From NCBI RefSeq assembly GCF_002260525.1, contig NZ_MRYI01000002.1, positions 558,001 through 622,000 of the forward strand: a stretch of DNA of 64,000 bases. Reading direction: 5' to 3'. The translations under genes were made by a program, and so were the position numbers. The notes under the pieces are model-generated. The model had not been told where the DNA came from. It made no database searches and worked only from the letters and a program-made list of their open reading frames with translations. Numbering within the stretch: position 1 is the stretch's first letter; each line of letters opens with the position of its first letter. Origin of the DNA: Hahella sp. CCB-MM4 (GTDB lineage: Bacteria > Pseudomonadota > Gammaproteobacteria > Pseudomonadales > Oleiphilaceae). Positions 41,887-50,885 of the stretch are shown here, in pieces.

Positions 41887-43710
41887 ATGATCGATGTTGT
41901 GATTTTCAAGTCTCGCTGCAGCCCCCCCAAACTCGGTGCACGACAGCCTTTTCTAAAAGGGCTGTTTCTGATCTTATTGTTCCTGGGCTGCCTGAGTGCC
42001 GGAGCGGCCGATCCCCAGAAGCCATCGCATGAAGTGGCCCGACCGGTATTGTTAACTTCGGAACTTACCAGCCTGGCATTGGGTCCCCACCTCGATCTCC
42101 TGGAAGATAAAACCGGCGAACTGACCTTTGCCGAAGTCCGCGACCCTGCCAATAAAGATCGGTTTCTCCCGATCGGAGACGAATCACCCAATTTCGGATT
42201 TACAACATCAACCTGGTGGGCACGGATGAGCTTAATCAATCCTTACCCGGACGCTGTAGATGTTGTATTGAGGCAGGATTATCCACTGATCGATTATCTC
42301 GATTTCTGGTCACAGGATAAGAACGGTAACTGGACCAAAATCGCCACGGGAGATAGAACCAACTTTGATACTCGCCCCGTCAACCATCGAGTTTTTCTCT
42401 TTCCTGTCAGAGTTCCACCCAACAAAATCCAGACCTTCTATTTCCGCTACAAAACCCAGGGAGCGATGAATATCGGGCTATTCGTCCATTCTCCGCTGGA
42501 CCTCATGAATCTGATCAGCGAGGAATACCTGGCGCTGGGTATCTACTACGGTGGATTCATCGTGCTGACAATTTACAACCTGATCATGTTTATCACGGTG
42601 CGGGAGCGGACCTTTGCCCACTACCTGCTTTATGTGGTGAGCTATGGGTTGTACATGTCCGTACACAACGGCCTAAGTTTCCAATATCTGTGGCCGGACA
42701 ATACCTGGATGGCCAACCACAGCCTGCTCATTCTTCTCGCGCTGTCACTGACGGGAGGGTTGCAGTTTACCCGATCGATACTAATCTCGCGGGTCGCCTC
42801 TCCGAGGCTGGATCGTATTTCTTACTATCTGCAGATTCTCTGCATGGTTTGCATGGCGTTGTCTCCGTTGGTGTCCTACCACACAATGATCATTCCCCTG
42901 GCCGTCCTCACCTTGGTGATTGCCGTCCATATATTCGCCATGGCGGTTATTGCCCTGATGAAAGGGTCTGGCGCCTCCCGTTACTACATGGTCGCCTTCT
43001 CCTCGTTACTGATTGGGGTGGTGATCTATATGCTGAAAACCTTCGGTATTCTTCCGCACAATGCCTTCACCCAGAATGCGTTCCAGATCGGTTCACTGAT
43101 CGAGATGGTGCTGCTCAGTCTCGCAGTCGCCAGCCGGCTGAATGAATTCAAGCGCAAAACCTACAAGGATGCCCTTACCCAGCTCTACAACCGGCGCTAT
43201 TTTGACGATCAGATCAATATAGAATTTGACCGTGCCAGACAGCATGAGCAACCCCTATCCATGGTGGTCATTGATATAGATAACTTTAAACACTTCAACG
43301 ACACCTTCGGCCACGCCCAGGGAGACAGCGCGCTGAAGACAGTGGCAGGTATTCTCAATGCCACGGTGCGTAAGCCCAATATTCCGTGCCGCTATGGTGG
43401 AGAGGAATTCGTTCTGATATTGCCGCAGACCAACCATCATGATGTTTCCGTCCTGGCAGAAAGGATTCGCCGCCGCGTGGAAAAAGGCACAAAGGGTACT
43501 TTGAATCTGACCGTCAGCCTGGGCCATGCCACGCTCAGCCGTGATAACTTCATTAGTGCCAACGACTTGTTTGTGGCGGCTGACTTTGCCCTATACACAG
43601 CCAAAGAGAATGGCAGGAATCGGGTAATTGATTTCGATATGTGCGAATCCAAACGCACAGGGGAACATTTGCCACCCGAGGCAGTGGAGGAAGTACAAGC
43701 GACTCCCTGA
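41887..43710 (+). CDS. Diguanylate cyclase with 7TMR-DISM sensor
   Basis: 607 residues. Signal/TM (~18-38), then a 7TMR-DISM extracellular domain (~45-190; WWARMSLINP, FYFRYKT), seven TM helices (~205-400) and a C-terminal GGDEF domain (~435-590). The active site is GGEEF (CRYGGEEFVLILP), so cyclase activity forming c-di-GMP is expected. The inhibitory I-site that reads RxxD in PleD is R-K-P-N here, with the Asp replaced by Asn, so product inhibition may be weak. The sensor would read a periplasmic signal, often a carbohydrate. It stands alone, 123 bases after the patatin gene. Confidence 0.92.
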   Translation: MIDVVIFKSRCSPPKLGARQPFLKGLFLILLFLGCLSAGAADPQKPSHEVARPVLLTSELTSLALGPHLDLLEDKTGELTFAEVRDPANKDRFLPIGDESPNFGFTTSTWWARMSLINPYPDAVDVVLRQDYPLIDYLDFWSQDKNGNWTKIATGDRTNFDTRPVNHRVFLFPVRVPPNKIQTFYFRYKTQGAMNIGLFVHSPLDLMNLISEEYLALGIYYGGFIVLTIYNLIMFITVRERTFAHYLLYVVSYGLYMSVHNGLSFQYLWPDNTWMANHSLLILLALSLTGGLQFTRSILISRVASPRLDRISYYLQILCMVCMALSPLVSYHTMIIPLAVLTLVIAVHIFAMAVIALMKGSGASRYYMVAFSSLLIGVVIYMLKTFGILPHNAFTQNAFQIGSLIEMVLLSLAVASRLNEFKRKTYKDALTQLYNRRYFDDQINIEFDRARQHEQPLSMVVIDIDNFKHFNDTFGHAQGDSALKTVAGILNATVRKPNIPCRYGGEEFVLILPQTNHHDVSVLAERIRRRVEKGTKGTLNLTVSLGHATLSRDNFISANDLFVAADFALYTAKENGRNRVIDFDMCESKRTGEHLPPEAVEEVQATP

Positions 43711-43757
43711 TGCCTATTCACAGATATAGGATTAGGGGTTACAGGACGATCTGCATT

Positions 43758-44609
43758 TCAAAAGCGTCTGAGCACACCGCAAACCTGGGAAAGATATCCA
43801 CCTCCAAAAAGGTTCAGGTGGTTCAACAAATGATAAAGGTTATACAGGGGCAGACGCTCCCGCCAGCCGGTCTCCAGCGGCCAGGCTTCATCATAGGCTT
43901 GGTAGAAGGCTTCCGGGAACCCACCAAACAGAGCTGTCATTCCCAGTTCAGCTTCGCGCCAGCCGAAGTACAGTGCCGGATCGATCAATACCGGTTCACC
44001 CTCCGGCCCCGTATGAGCATTTCCAGACCACAAATCCCCATGCACTAACGATGCGGGTTGTTCGGGAACCAGGCTCGGAAGGCGATGACATATTCGTTCC
44101 AGCTGCTCCATGTCCCCTCGCTTCAGATACCCCTGCTCATGGGCCAGTTTTCCCTGCATCATCAATCGTTGCGCGGCGAAGAAGTGGTAACCATCCCGAA
44201 TCCACGAATTGGGTTGCAGCGTGGTTCCGCAGAAAGTCGCAAAATCCAATCCGAATTCAGGAGCCGTGTGGCGATGCATTGCGGCCAGCTGCTGACCGAA
44301 CAGCTCCCAGTAATTGTCTTTTCGTTTGCCAGGCTCCAGGTACTCCAGCAGCAAACAATGATCATCGTAATAATACGCACGGGGAATTCGAATAGCGTCG
44401 GTGTCAGCCATTATTTTGAGGGACTTTGCCTCACACTCAAACATGCTTTCATGGGCGTTACGATTGTGCTTTAAAAAGAAGCTCTCTCCCTTATCTGTGC
44501 GCACCACGCCCGTGTCGTTGATACAACCGCCGCCAACAGATTCACGCTCCCTGAGACAACCTTTTTCATTATTTTGCAGCCAGCTCTCCAGGCCAGACAA
44601 TCCGGACAT
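43758..44609 (-). CDS. Fructosamine-3-kinase family protein
   Basis: 283 residues. APH-like kinase fold with the family pattern: start WLQNNEKGCLRERESVGGGCINDT, FFLKHN (ATP-lysine), LLLEYL, the catalytic loop LVHGDLWSGNAH (~residues 187-198) and IDPALYFGWREAELGMTALFGGFP. Relatives (E. coli YniA, mammalian FN3K) phosphorylate fructosamines or ribulosamines on glycated proteins, leading to deglycation. The length is normal. It is convergent with the diguanylate cyclase and divergent from the amino-acid dehydrogenase. Confidence 0.92.
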   Translation of the reverse strand: MSGLSGLESWLQNNEKGCLRERESVGGGCINDTGVVRTDKGESFFLKHNRNAHESMFECEAKSLKIMADTDAIRIPRAYYYDDHCLLLEYLEPGKRKDNYWELFGQQLAAMHRHTAPEFGLDFATFCGTTLQPNSWIRDGYHFFAAQRLMMQGKLAHEQGYLKRGDMEQLERICHRLPSLVPEQPASLVHGDLWSGNAHTGPEGEPVLIDPALYFGWREAELGMTALFGGFPEAFYQAYDEAWPLETGWRERLPLYNLYHLLNHLNLFGGGYLSQVCGVLRRF

Positions 44610-44966
44610 GATGCCCTCCTTTTGATCCCCAAAGTGACGGTTTCTTAATTAGAGGTTTCTCCTTGGCAGCCGATTTCGTTCTATACTGATCAATAAGTGT
44701 GCAGTCGTTGCATTATGCCCACGGCCTATCGCAACACTGACCTGGCGGCTCCCCGTGCAACCCACATCCAATGCTGCTACGGCCAGTCCATGCAAGCTTA
44801 CCCCGCTGTACAACCAATCGGCTGACCACATCGGGGCGTACAATAAAAAGCGCGTTTCCTCTAAATCGAACGCGAGGTTATCACCTTTCACAGTAAAGGT
44901 TGAGGTCATCGGCCACAAGCCACTTGTCCCTCTCCTGAATGTGAGTTTCAACAGAGGAGTGCAGTC
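44610..44966. other. 357-base divergent promoter region (fructosamine kinase / oxoacid dehydrogenase operon)
   Basis: No gene is supported; open frames here lack ribosome sites and family signal. A promoter for the rightward operon must lie here (TTCTATACTGATC at ~44679-44691 is a possible -10 area). No clear operator dyad is seen. Confidence 0.4.
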
Positions 44967-46004
44967 ATGTTTGACCTGCTCGATCATTATCGGGTCAATG
45001 AGTTGCATGTCAGAGACGATGCAGCCACTGGCCTCAAGTCATTTATCGCGATTCACAACACCCGCTTCGGACCCGCTTTGGGTGGATGCCGGTTTATCTC
45101 CTACACCTCTCCGGACGATGCCTTACTGGATGCACTGCGTCTGGCCAGGGGCATGAGCTACAAAGCCGTGCTTGCAGGAGTCCCTCAAGGGGGTGGCAAA
45201 TCCGTCATCATGAAACCCAAAGGGCAGTTTGATGCAGAAGCGATCTTTCGCAGCTTCGGACGTTTTGTCGACGACCTCGGTGGCCGCTACATCACCGCTA
45301 TCGATTCCGGTACCACTGCGAAGGAAATGGACTGGATCAGTAAAGAAACCCGCCATGTCACCAGCACCAGCTCAGAAGACAATCCTTCGAATTATACCGC
45401 CCGTGGCGTATTTGAAGGTCTGAAAGCTGCTGTCCGGCATAAACTCGGACAGGATCGGTTAAACGGTATACGCGTGGCAGTTCAGGGCATCGGAAATGTC
45501 GGCTACCAGTTGTGCCATCTGCTGCATGAGGCCGGGGCCAGCCTGATCGTCAGCGATATCAACCAGGAAGCAATCAAACGAGCACACCAGGACTTCGGTG
45601 CTACAGTGGTATCTGTTGACGAAATCTACAGTGTGGAATGCGACGTGTTCGCTCCCTGCGGACTGGGCTCCATCATCAATGACCAAACCCTTTCTCTTCT
45701 CAAATGTGCCGTTGTGGCAGGTTCTGCCAACAATCAGCTGAAACATCATGAGCATGGTCAGTGGCTTCACGATGAAGGGATACTGTATTCGCCGGACTAT
45801 GTCATCAATGCCGGTGGCCTCGTATATGCTTCTCTGCATCACCTTGGCAAGCCGCAACATCTGATTGAAGAAAAAACCAAACGAATTGCCCATACCCTGT
45901 CAGAAATCTTCAAACAATCAGAACAAAAGGATCTGGCCACCAGTGTGATTGCGGACCAACTGGCTGAGCAGCGCCTTTACCAGAAACTTTCCGAAGCGGC
46001 TTAG
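44967..46004 (+). CDS. Leu/Phe/Val-type amino-acid dehydrogenase (ELFV family)
   Basis: 345 residues. Signatures: AIHNTRFGPALGGCRF and the catalytic Lys in GGGKSVIMKP (~residues 75-84), DSGTTAKEMDWI, and the NAD-binding Rossmann motif VQGIGNVGYQLCHLL (~172-186). The length of 345 fits leucine/phenylalanine/valine dehydrogenases rather than glutamate dehydrogenases (~410-450). It deaminates a branched-chain or aromatic amino acid to a 2-oxoacid with NAD. The operon then supplies E1 and E2 of a 2-oxoacid dehydrogenase, a logical next step. GGAG lies upstream of the ATG. Confidence 0.9.
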   Translation: MFDLLDHYRVNELHVRDDAATGLKSFIAIHNTRFGPALGGCRFISYTSPDDALLDALRLARGMSYKAVLAGVPQGGGKSVIMKPKGQFDAEAIFRSFGRFVDDLGGRYITAIDSGTTAKEMDWISKETRHVTSTSSEDNPSNYTARGVFEGLKAAVRHKLGQDRLNGIRVAVQGIGNVGYQLCHLLHEAGASLIVSDINQEAIKRAHQDFGATVVSVDEIYSVECDVFAPCGLGSIINDQTLSLLKCAVVAGSANNQLKHHEHGQWLHDEGILYSPDYVINAGGLVYASLHHLGKPQHLIEEKTKRIAHTLSEIFKQSEQKDLATSVIADQLAEQRLYQKLSEAA

Positions 46005-46014
46005 GAGGCGAATG

Positions 46015-47115
46015 ATGATGCAGAAAACTTTCGATTTCTTCGTTCCCTACAATCGCTTCATGAATGAACAGGGACAACTGGAACAAGCCCTGCCTGCCTG
46101 GAGTCGAGACCAAAAAAGGTTACTGCAGGCTTATGAGACCATGGTGCTCATCCGCAACTTTGATCAGAAAGCCGTCGCTCTTCAGCGCACCGGCAAGATG
46201 GGCACCTATCCCTCGATCCTGGGGCAGGAGGCCATTGGTGTGGCCATCGGTCAAAGCATGCGCAAGGATGACGTCCTCATCCCGTACTATCGGGATCTGC
46301 CCGCTCAATATCTCCGGGGAGTGCGACTGGTCGAAACCTTGTTGTACTGGGGTGGCGACGAGCGTGGGAGCTGTTATCAACAATGCCCGGAAGATTTACC
46401 CAACTGCGTTCCCATCGCAACCCAGATGTGCCATGCCGCCGGTGTCGCCACCGCATTCAAGATCCGTGGTGAGAAACGCGCTGCCGTGGTGACCTGTGGG
46501 GATGGCGCCACCTCCAAAGGTGATTTTCTGGAAAGCCTGAATGTCGCTGGGGTTTGGCAGCTTCCCATGGTGATTGTGGTCAATAACAATCAATGGGCGA
46601 TCTCAACACCGCGCAAAGTGCAGAGCGCCAGCCAGACAATTGCCCAGAAAGCCATCGGTGCCGGCATTAGCGGCATCCAGGTGGACGGTAATGACTATTT
46701 TGCCATCACTGACGCGGTTCAGAACGCGCTGGAAAAAGCACATGCAGGCAAAGGCGCTACATTGATCGAAGCCTTATCTTACCGGTTGGGAGATCACACC
46801 ACCGCAGATGACGCTACCCGCTATCGCAGCAAAGAGGAACTGAAGGCCGGTTGGGAGAGGGAACCTGTACAGCGTCTTCGGCAATACCTCGTCACTCAGA
46901 ATCTCTGGTCCGAGGACAAGGAAAAGGCCTTACAGGCCAAAAGCGCCGACATTATTGAGACGGTCGTTCAGGAATACTTCAACACGCCGCCCGAGCCACC
47001 GGAATCCATGTTTGATCATCTGTTTGCCGACATGCCGGCGACGCTGGTGGAACAAAGGATCGAAGCCAAATCACTGGCCGGATACACAGACAACCAGCCC
47101 GGTTCTCATCATTAG
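46015..47115 (+). CDS. 2-oxoacid dehydrogenase E1 component, alpha subunit
   Basis: 366 residues. Three ATGs in a row (46012, 46015, 46018) follow AGGAGG at 46003-46008, which overlaps the previous stop; the second or third has the best spacing. The TPP motif begins GDGATSKGDFLESLNVAGVW and ends in VNNN (~residues 160-190), as in PDH/BCKDH E1 alpha. The N-terminal FFVPYNRFMNEQGQL differs from mitochondrial-type PDH E1 and fits the E1 alpha/E1 beta/E2 type. Substrate choice between pyruvate and branched-chain 2-oxoacids is not certain; the upstream Leu/Val-type dehydrogenase favours branched-chain. Confidence 0.9.
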   Translation: MMQKTFDFFVPYNRFMNEQGQLEQALPAWSRDQKRLLQAYETMVLIRNFDQKAVALQRTGKMGTYPSILGQEAIGVAIGQSMRKDDVLIPYYRDLPAQYLRGVRLVETLLYWGGDERGSCYQQCPEDLPNCVPIATQMCHAAGVATAFKIRGEKRAAVVTCGDGATSKGDFLESLNVAGVWQLPMVIVVNNNQWAISTPRKVQSASQTIAQKAIGAGISGIQVDGNDYFAITDAVQNALEKAHAGKGATLIEALSYRLGDHTTADDATRYRSKEELKAGWEREPVQRLRQYLVTQNLWSEDKEKALQAKSADIIETVVQEYFNTPPEPPESMFDHLFADMPATLVEQRIEAKSLAGYTDNQPGSHH

Positions 47116-47127
47116 GAGGTGGTCAAG

Positions 47128-48156
47128 ATGAATGTTGCAGCAAAATCAGCCACCACTGATGCCAGTGTGGTTACCCGCAAGGTCACCATGGTCGAAGCCG
47201 TCAACATGGCGTTGGCCAGGGCCATGCATGAAGACGAAAATGTCGTGGTCATGGGGGAAGATGTCGGGATAAACGGAGGCGTTTTTCGTGCGACCGTTGA
47301 TCTACGGGAAGAGTTTGGCCTGAAACGCGTCATGGACACACCGCTTGCCGAAACCCTGATTGCAGGTATGGCCGTCGGCATGGCAGCACAGGGTATCCGT
47401 CCTGTGGCGGAAATCCAGTTCATGGGATTTATCTATGCCGCCATGGAACAAATGGTCAGCCACGCCAGCCGAATGCGGAACCGAACCCGCGGCCGGTTAA
47501 GCTGCCCCATGGTACTCAGAGCGCCGTTTGGCGGCGGTATCCACGCCCCCGAACATCATAGCGAAAGTACTGAAACCCTGTTTGCCCACATTCCCGGCCT
47601 GAGAGTGGTCATCCCAAGCTCTCCCAAAAGGGCATACGGACTCTTGCTGGCAGCGATCCGCAATAACGATCCGGTCGTGTTCCTGGAGCCCAAGCGTATA
47701 TACCGGGCAAGTTCGCAGGAAGTGGCCGATGACGGCCGGTCTCTTCCGCTGGACACCTGTTTTACCCTGAGGGAAGGTACTGATATTACCCTGGTATCCT
47801 GGGGAGCCATGATTCAGGAAACACTGCAGGCAGCCGATCAGCTGGCGGAACAGGGCATCAGTGCAGAAGTCATCGATGTCGCTTCAATTTCCCCGCTGGA
47901 TATGGTCACCATCAACTCCTCTGTCGCCAAAACCGGTCGTTGCTGCATTATTCACGAAGCAGCCCGATCCAATGGGGTAGGCGCGGAAATAGCCGCCGGC
48001 CTGGCAGAATCAGCACTGTTCGATTTGAAAGCGCCGGTGAGCCGGGTCACGGGATATGACACGGTCATGCCTTATTTCCGCAACGAAATGCACTATATAC
48101 CCACTGTTGAGCGAATCTGCGAAGCGGCCACGGTGCTTATGGAGGAAGCCATATGA
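47128..48156 (+). CDS. 2-oxoacid dehydrogenase E1 component, beta subunit
   Basis: 342 residues from the ATG at 47128, with AGGAGG about 9 bases before it. Typical E1 beta patterns are VVVMGEDVGINGGVFRAT (Glu of the TPP site), DTPLAETLIAGMAVGMA, MRNRTRGRLSCPMVLRAPFG and EHHSESTETLFAHIPGL. It pairs with the alpha subunit to form the alpha2beta2 decarboxylase. Its stop overlaps the E2 start as ATGA. Confidence 0.92.
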   Translation: MNVAAKSATTDASVVTRKVTMVEAVNMALARAMHEDENVVVMGEDVGINGGVFRATVDLREEFGLKRVMDTPLAETLIAGMAVGMAAQGIRPVAEIQFMGFIYAAMEQMVSHASRMRNRTRGRLSCPMVLRAPFGGGIHAPEHHSESTETLFAHIPGLRVVIPSSPKRAYGLLLAAIRNNDPVVFLEPKRIYRASSQEVADDGRSLPLDTCFTLREGTDITLVSWGAMIQETLQAADQLAEQGISAEVIDVASISPLDMVTINSSVAKTGRCCIIHEAARSNGVGAEIAAGLAESALFDLKAPVSRVTGYDTVMPYFRNEMHYIPTVERICEAATVLMEEAI

Positions 48157-49265
48157 AGTTCTTCAAACTACCGGACCTGGGCGAAGGACTGGCAGAAGCC
48201 GAGATCGTTGCGTGGCATGTTAAAGAGGGGGACGAGGTAAAAACCGATCAGCTCCTGGTATCCGTGGAAACGGCCAAAGCCATCGTCGAGGTTCCCTCTC
48301 CCCAGAATGGGACGATTGCCGCCTTATTTGGAGACGCCGGAGACGTCATTCACGTGGGTGAACCGCTGGTGGAATTCCAGGGTGCCGGAGAGGATACCGG
48401 CACGGTGGTTGGCGAGTTAAAAAGGGCCACCAGCATCACGGAGGACCACTTTATCATCGGCGCCGCCTCCCAACAGAGCTCCTCCCACCGGGCACGTGCG
48501 ACACCTGCCGTCAGAGCTCTGGCCAAACGGCTGGGAGTGGATCTGAATCTGGTTAAACCTTCTCAAGGGGATGTAATTTCCGCTCTGGATGTGGAGAAAG
48601 CGGCCGAGATGCAATCCAGTTTTGGAGAAGCAGAACCGCTCCGGGGCGTCCGTAGAACCATGGCCAGGAATATGGCCAAATCCCATGCGGAGGTGGTGCC
48701 GGTTTCTCTTTATGATGACGCTGATATCCATGACTGGCCGGGCGATACCGACATTACCATGCGTCTGGTTCATGCGATCGCAGGCGCCTGCCAGGCCTCA
48801 CCGGCGCTCAATGCCTGGTTCGATGGCCATGGGCCTTCCAGGCGACTGTTTGAAGCCGTGCATATCGGCATCGCCGTTGACTCAGAGGACGGACTGTTTG
48901 TTCCGGTGCTCAGGGACGTCAACACCCGGAAACTGAATGATCTTCGTAAGGGGCTCAATGCGATGCGCGCTGATATCAAGGCCCGCAAGATTCCACCCCA
49001 GGAAATGCAGGGAGCGACCATTACATTGTCCAACTTCGGTACCATGGCAGGTCGCTATGCCAGCCCTATCGTAGTACCGCCGCAGGTTGCCATTATTGGC
49101 GCAGGTGTTATTCGTGAGGAAGTGGTCGCCAAAAACGGCGAAATGCAGATCCGGCGCAGGCTGCCGCTGTCCCTTACTTTCGACCACAGAGCGGCTACTG
49201 GAGGAGAAGCGGCAAGATTTTTGGCCGCAATGGTAAAAGATTTAGAACGGGCTACACTTAGTTAA
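48153..49265 (+). CDS. 2-oxoacid dehydrogenase E2 (dihydrolipoyl acyltransferase)
   Basis: 370 residues. The lipoyl domain (~1-78) has the lipoylated Lys in VETAKAIVEV. A peripheral-subunit-binding domain lies at ~112-150 (RATPAVRALAKRLGVDLNLV). The catalytic domain (~160-370) ends TFDHRAATGGEAARFL, where the usual His-x-x-x-Asp-Gly is His-x-x-x-Thr-Gly. It should transfer the acyl group to CoA. No E3 (dihydrolipoamide dehydrogenase) gene follows, so E3 must be shared from elsewhere. It is the last gene before a strong terminator. Confidence 0.9.
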   Translation: MKFFKLPDLGEGLAEAEIVAWHVKEGDEVKTDQLLVSVETAKAIVEVPSPQNGTIAALFGDAGDVIHVGEPLVEFQGAGEDTGTVVGELKRATSITEDHFIIGAASQQSSSHRARATPAVRALAKRLGVDLNLVKPSQGDVISALDVEKAAEMQSSFGEAEPLRGVRRTMARNMAKSHAEVVPVSLYDDADIHDWPGDTDITMRLVHAIAGACQASPALNAWFDGHGPSRRLFEAVHIGIAVDSEDGLFVPVLRDVNTRKLNDLRKGLNAMRADIKARKIPPQEMQGATITLSNFGTMAGRYASPIVVPPQVAIIGAGVIREEVVAKNGEMQIRRRLPLSLTFDHRAATGGEAARFLAAMVKDLERATLS

Positions 49266-49351
49266 AGGACGAGAGAAACCCTCGCCAGACACGCCACGAT
49301 TGCTCTCGTACGTGTGTAGTCGGCGAAGGTCGTTCTTTATCTGCTGCGCTT

Positions 49352-49382
49352 AGCGGGGTCCTGTCAGGCTCCGCTTTTTTTT
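49352..49382 (+). terminator. Strong rho-independent terminator after the E2 gene
   Basis: AGCGGGG (49352-49358) pairs with CTCCGCT (49369-49375), one G-T pair, followed by eight T residues. It lies 86 bases past the E2 stop. An additional possible stem ACGAGAG/CTCTCGT flanks 49269-49309. Confidence 0.88.
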
Positions 49383-49608
49383 GTCTGATCGAAATGAGTC
49401 ACAGAACATCGATCACAGAAACAGGTTATCGGCATAAAAACCGCAGACTTTAGGAATAAATGGAACATCCCCGCCACTCACCCCAATCAACAGTTCAAAA
49501 CCCTTCACATCTGTGCCAGTATTTCATCCGACACCCAAAAACAATAACAACCGCCCTTATGCAGTATCCGGGGGTGCCGCAGCTTGCTAATTACCCCACA
49601 TGTATTTT

Positions 49609-49736
49609 ACTTGGTAGGAGTTGAGACCGAGCAGGAGTTTAAAACCAAGTAGGTGTTTAAAAACCAGGTAAGTATTTAAAAACCGAGTAGGTATTTAAAA
49701 ACCAAGTAGGTATTTAAAAACTAAGTAGGTGTTAAA
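49609..49736. repeat. 19-bp tandem repeat array (7 copies) upstream of the GntR gene
   Basis: Units start at 49609, 49626, 49644, 49663, 49682, 49701 and 49720. Lengths are 17-19 bases, with consensus ACCAAGTAGGTATTTAAAA. The central units are nearly identical (one to three differences); the ends are degenerate, and a partial eighth unit begins at 49737. There is no dyad symmetry and no spacers. It ends 42 bases before the GntR start, so it is in the promoter. The rest of 49383-49608 shows nothing recognisable. Confidence 0.9.
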
Positions 49737-49778
49737 CCCGAGCATCGCTGCCCTGAATAGTAGTAATACGGAGCCCGA

Positions 49779-50444
49779 ATGAGCTTTAAGCCCAAGGAGA
49801 CCCTGACAGAACAGGTCGCCCAGCATCTTGAAAATATGATTGTCCTTGGCCAGTTACAGTCTGGTCAGAGAATTTACGAAAACGCCATGGCCAAGGAACT
49901 TGAAGTCAGCCATGGGTCGATCCGCGAAGCGTTATTGTTGCTGGAAAAACGCTACCTCGTTACTAACATCACCCGCAAGGGGACATTTGTCACGGAACTC
50001 AACGAGCAGTTTGTCTCCAGCCTGTATGAAACCCTATTACTTATTCTCGGGCACACGGGAGCCAAGCTGGTCCGCGGTTGGCAAACTCACGACATGGAAC
50101 GCATGGAATCCCTTTATACCCAGATGAATGCCTGTTTTGAAAAAGGGGATCTGCTGAATTTCCATAATCTGGGCATTGAATATACCCAGGCCTCTTTGGC
50201 TTATGCGGACAATCCATTTCTGGTGAATATGATCAACGATCTGTGGCCGTCAGCAAAAAGATGCAGTTTTCTGGCATTGAGGCAGGGTCCGGCGGTGATT
50301 CATGACAGCCTGGAGTATATGCGAGCCTCCCTGGATGCAATAAAACAACATAATGAAGCCGGGCTTCAATCTATACTAGAATCATATGCCCAAGGCCAAT
50401 GCCAACTGATCATCGAATGTATTCGCGCTCAAACCCGTCAATGA
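49779..50444 (+). CDS. GntR-family regulator, FCD (FadR) subfamily
   Basis: 221 residues. The N-terminal wHTH (~8-70) has LTEQVAQHLENMIVLGQLQSG, IYENAMAKELEVSHGSIREALLLLE and GTFVTEL. The C-terminal FCD-type helical domain (~80-215) begins SLYETLLLILGHTGAKLVRG; its His pattern for metal binding is not obvious. FCD regulators respond to organic acids such as lactate, pyruvate or glycolate. The gene is downstream of the 2-oxoacid dehydrogenase operon, separated by a terminator, and sits behind the 19-bp tandem repeat array. It could control that operon, but no matching operator is identified. Next gene overlaps its stop. Confidence 0.88.
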   Translation: MSFKPKETLTEQVAQHLENMIVLGQLQSGQRIYENAMAKELEVSHGSIREALLLLEKRYLVTNITRKGTFVTELNEQFVSSLYETLLLILGHTGAKLVRGWQTHDMERMESLYTQMNACFEKGDLLNFHNLGIEYTQASLAYADNPFLVNMINDLWPSAKRCSFLALRQGPAVIHDSLEYMRASLDAIKQHNEAGLQSILESYAQGQCQLIIECIRAQTRQ

Positions 50445-50875
50445 TAATGAACGTAATGCCCATGGCAGAATCACGGATTCTGTATCTTGCCGCCTTGTCC
50501 CTTCTCCTGGTTATGCAGGGCTGCTCAATCGCCCCCACAGGAAAAGCTCAGCCAGAGCCACTTGTCATTGCTCCCGAACCACAGGTTGAGGAAATACCTT
50601 CGAAACCTGTCGAAACGATCATCGAAACCAAATCCGCTCCAATAGAACAACAGGCCAGTAATTGCGTCTTTCACCCTAACAAGGGGATCGCCGAGGTGGA
50701 AAGTGTGGAGCAGGGCAAATGGATGATGAGGTTTTATCCGGGGGATATCGCTTTTATCCACCATTCGGAAAACGGTGAGACCCAGCCGGGAGAGGAATTC
50801 CGCGCCTTACGCTATTCCCATACCAGTGGGCCCTGTGATGAAGACTATTTTGAAATATTGGGGGCGTTTAACTGA
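50441..50875 (+). CDS. Small hypothetical lipoprotein
   Basis: 144 residues if started at the ATGA overlap (50441); Met codons at 50447, 50456 and 50462 are also possible, the last giving the cleanest signal peptide. The lipobox is VMQGC. The mature part begins with a Pro/Glu-rich linker (KAQPEPLVIAPEPQVEEIPSKPV, by position ~30-55) and ends with an unrecognised ~75-residue domain containing NCVFHPNKGIAEVESVEQGKW and two Cys (NCVF and PCDE). It may be translationally coupled to the GntR gene. Function unknown. Confidence 0.7.
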   Translation: MIMNVMPMAESRILYLAALSLLLVMQGCSIAPTGKAQPEPLVIAPEPQVEEIPSKPVETIIETKSAPIEQQASNCVFHPNKGIAEVESVEQGKWMMRFYPGDIAFIHHSENGETQPGEEFRALRYSHTSGPCDEDYFEILGAFN

Positions 50876-50885
50876 TCTCTCTTGT

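Noticed and set aside
49609-49745. CRISPR array
   Set aside because: Units abut directly with no variable spacers and no cas genes are near; it is a simple tandem repeat.
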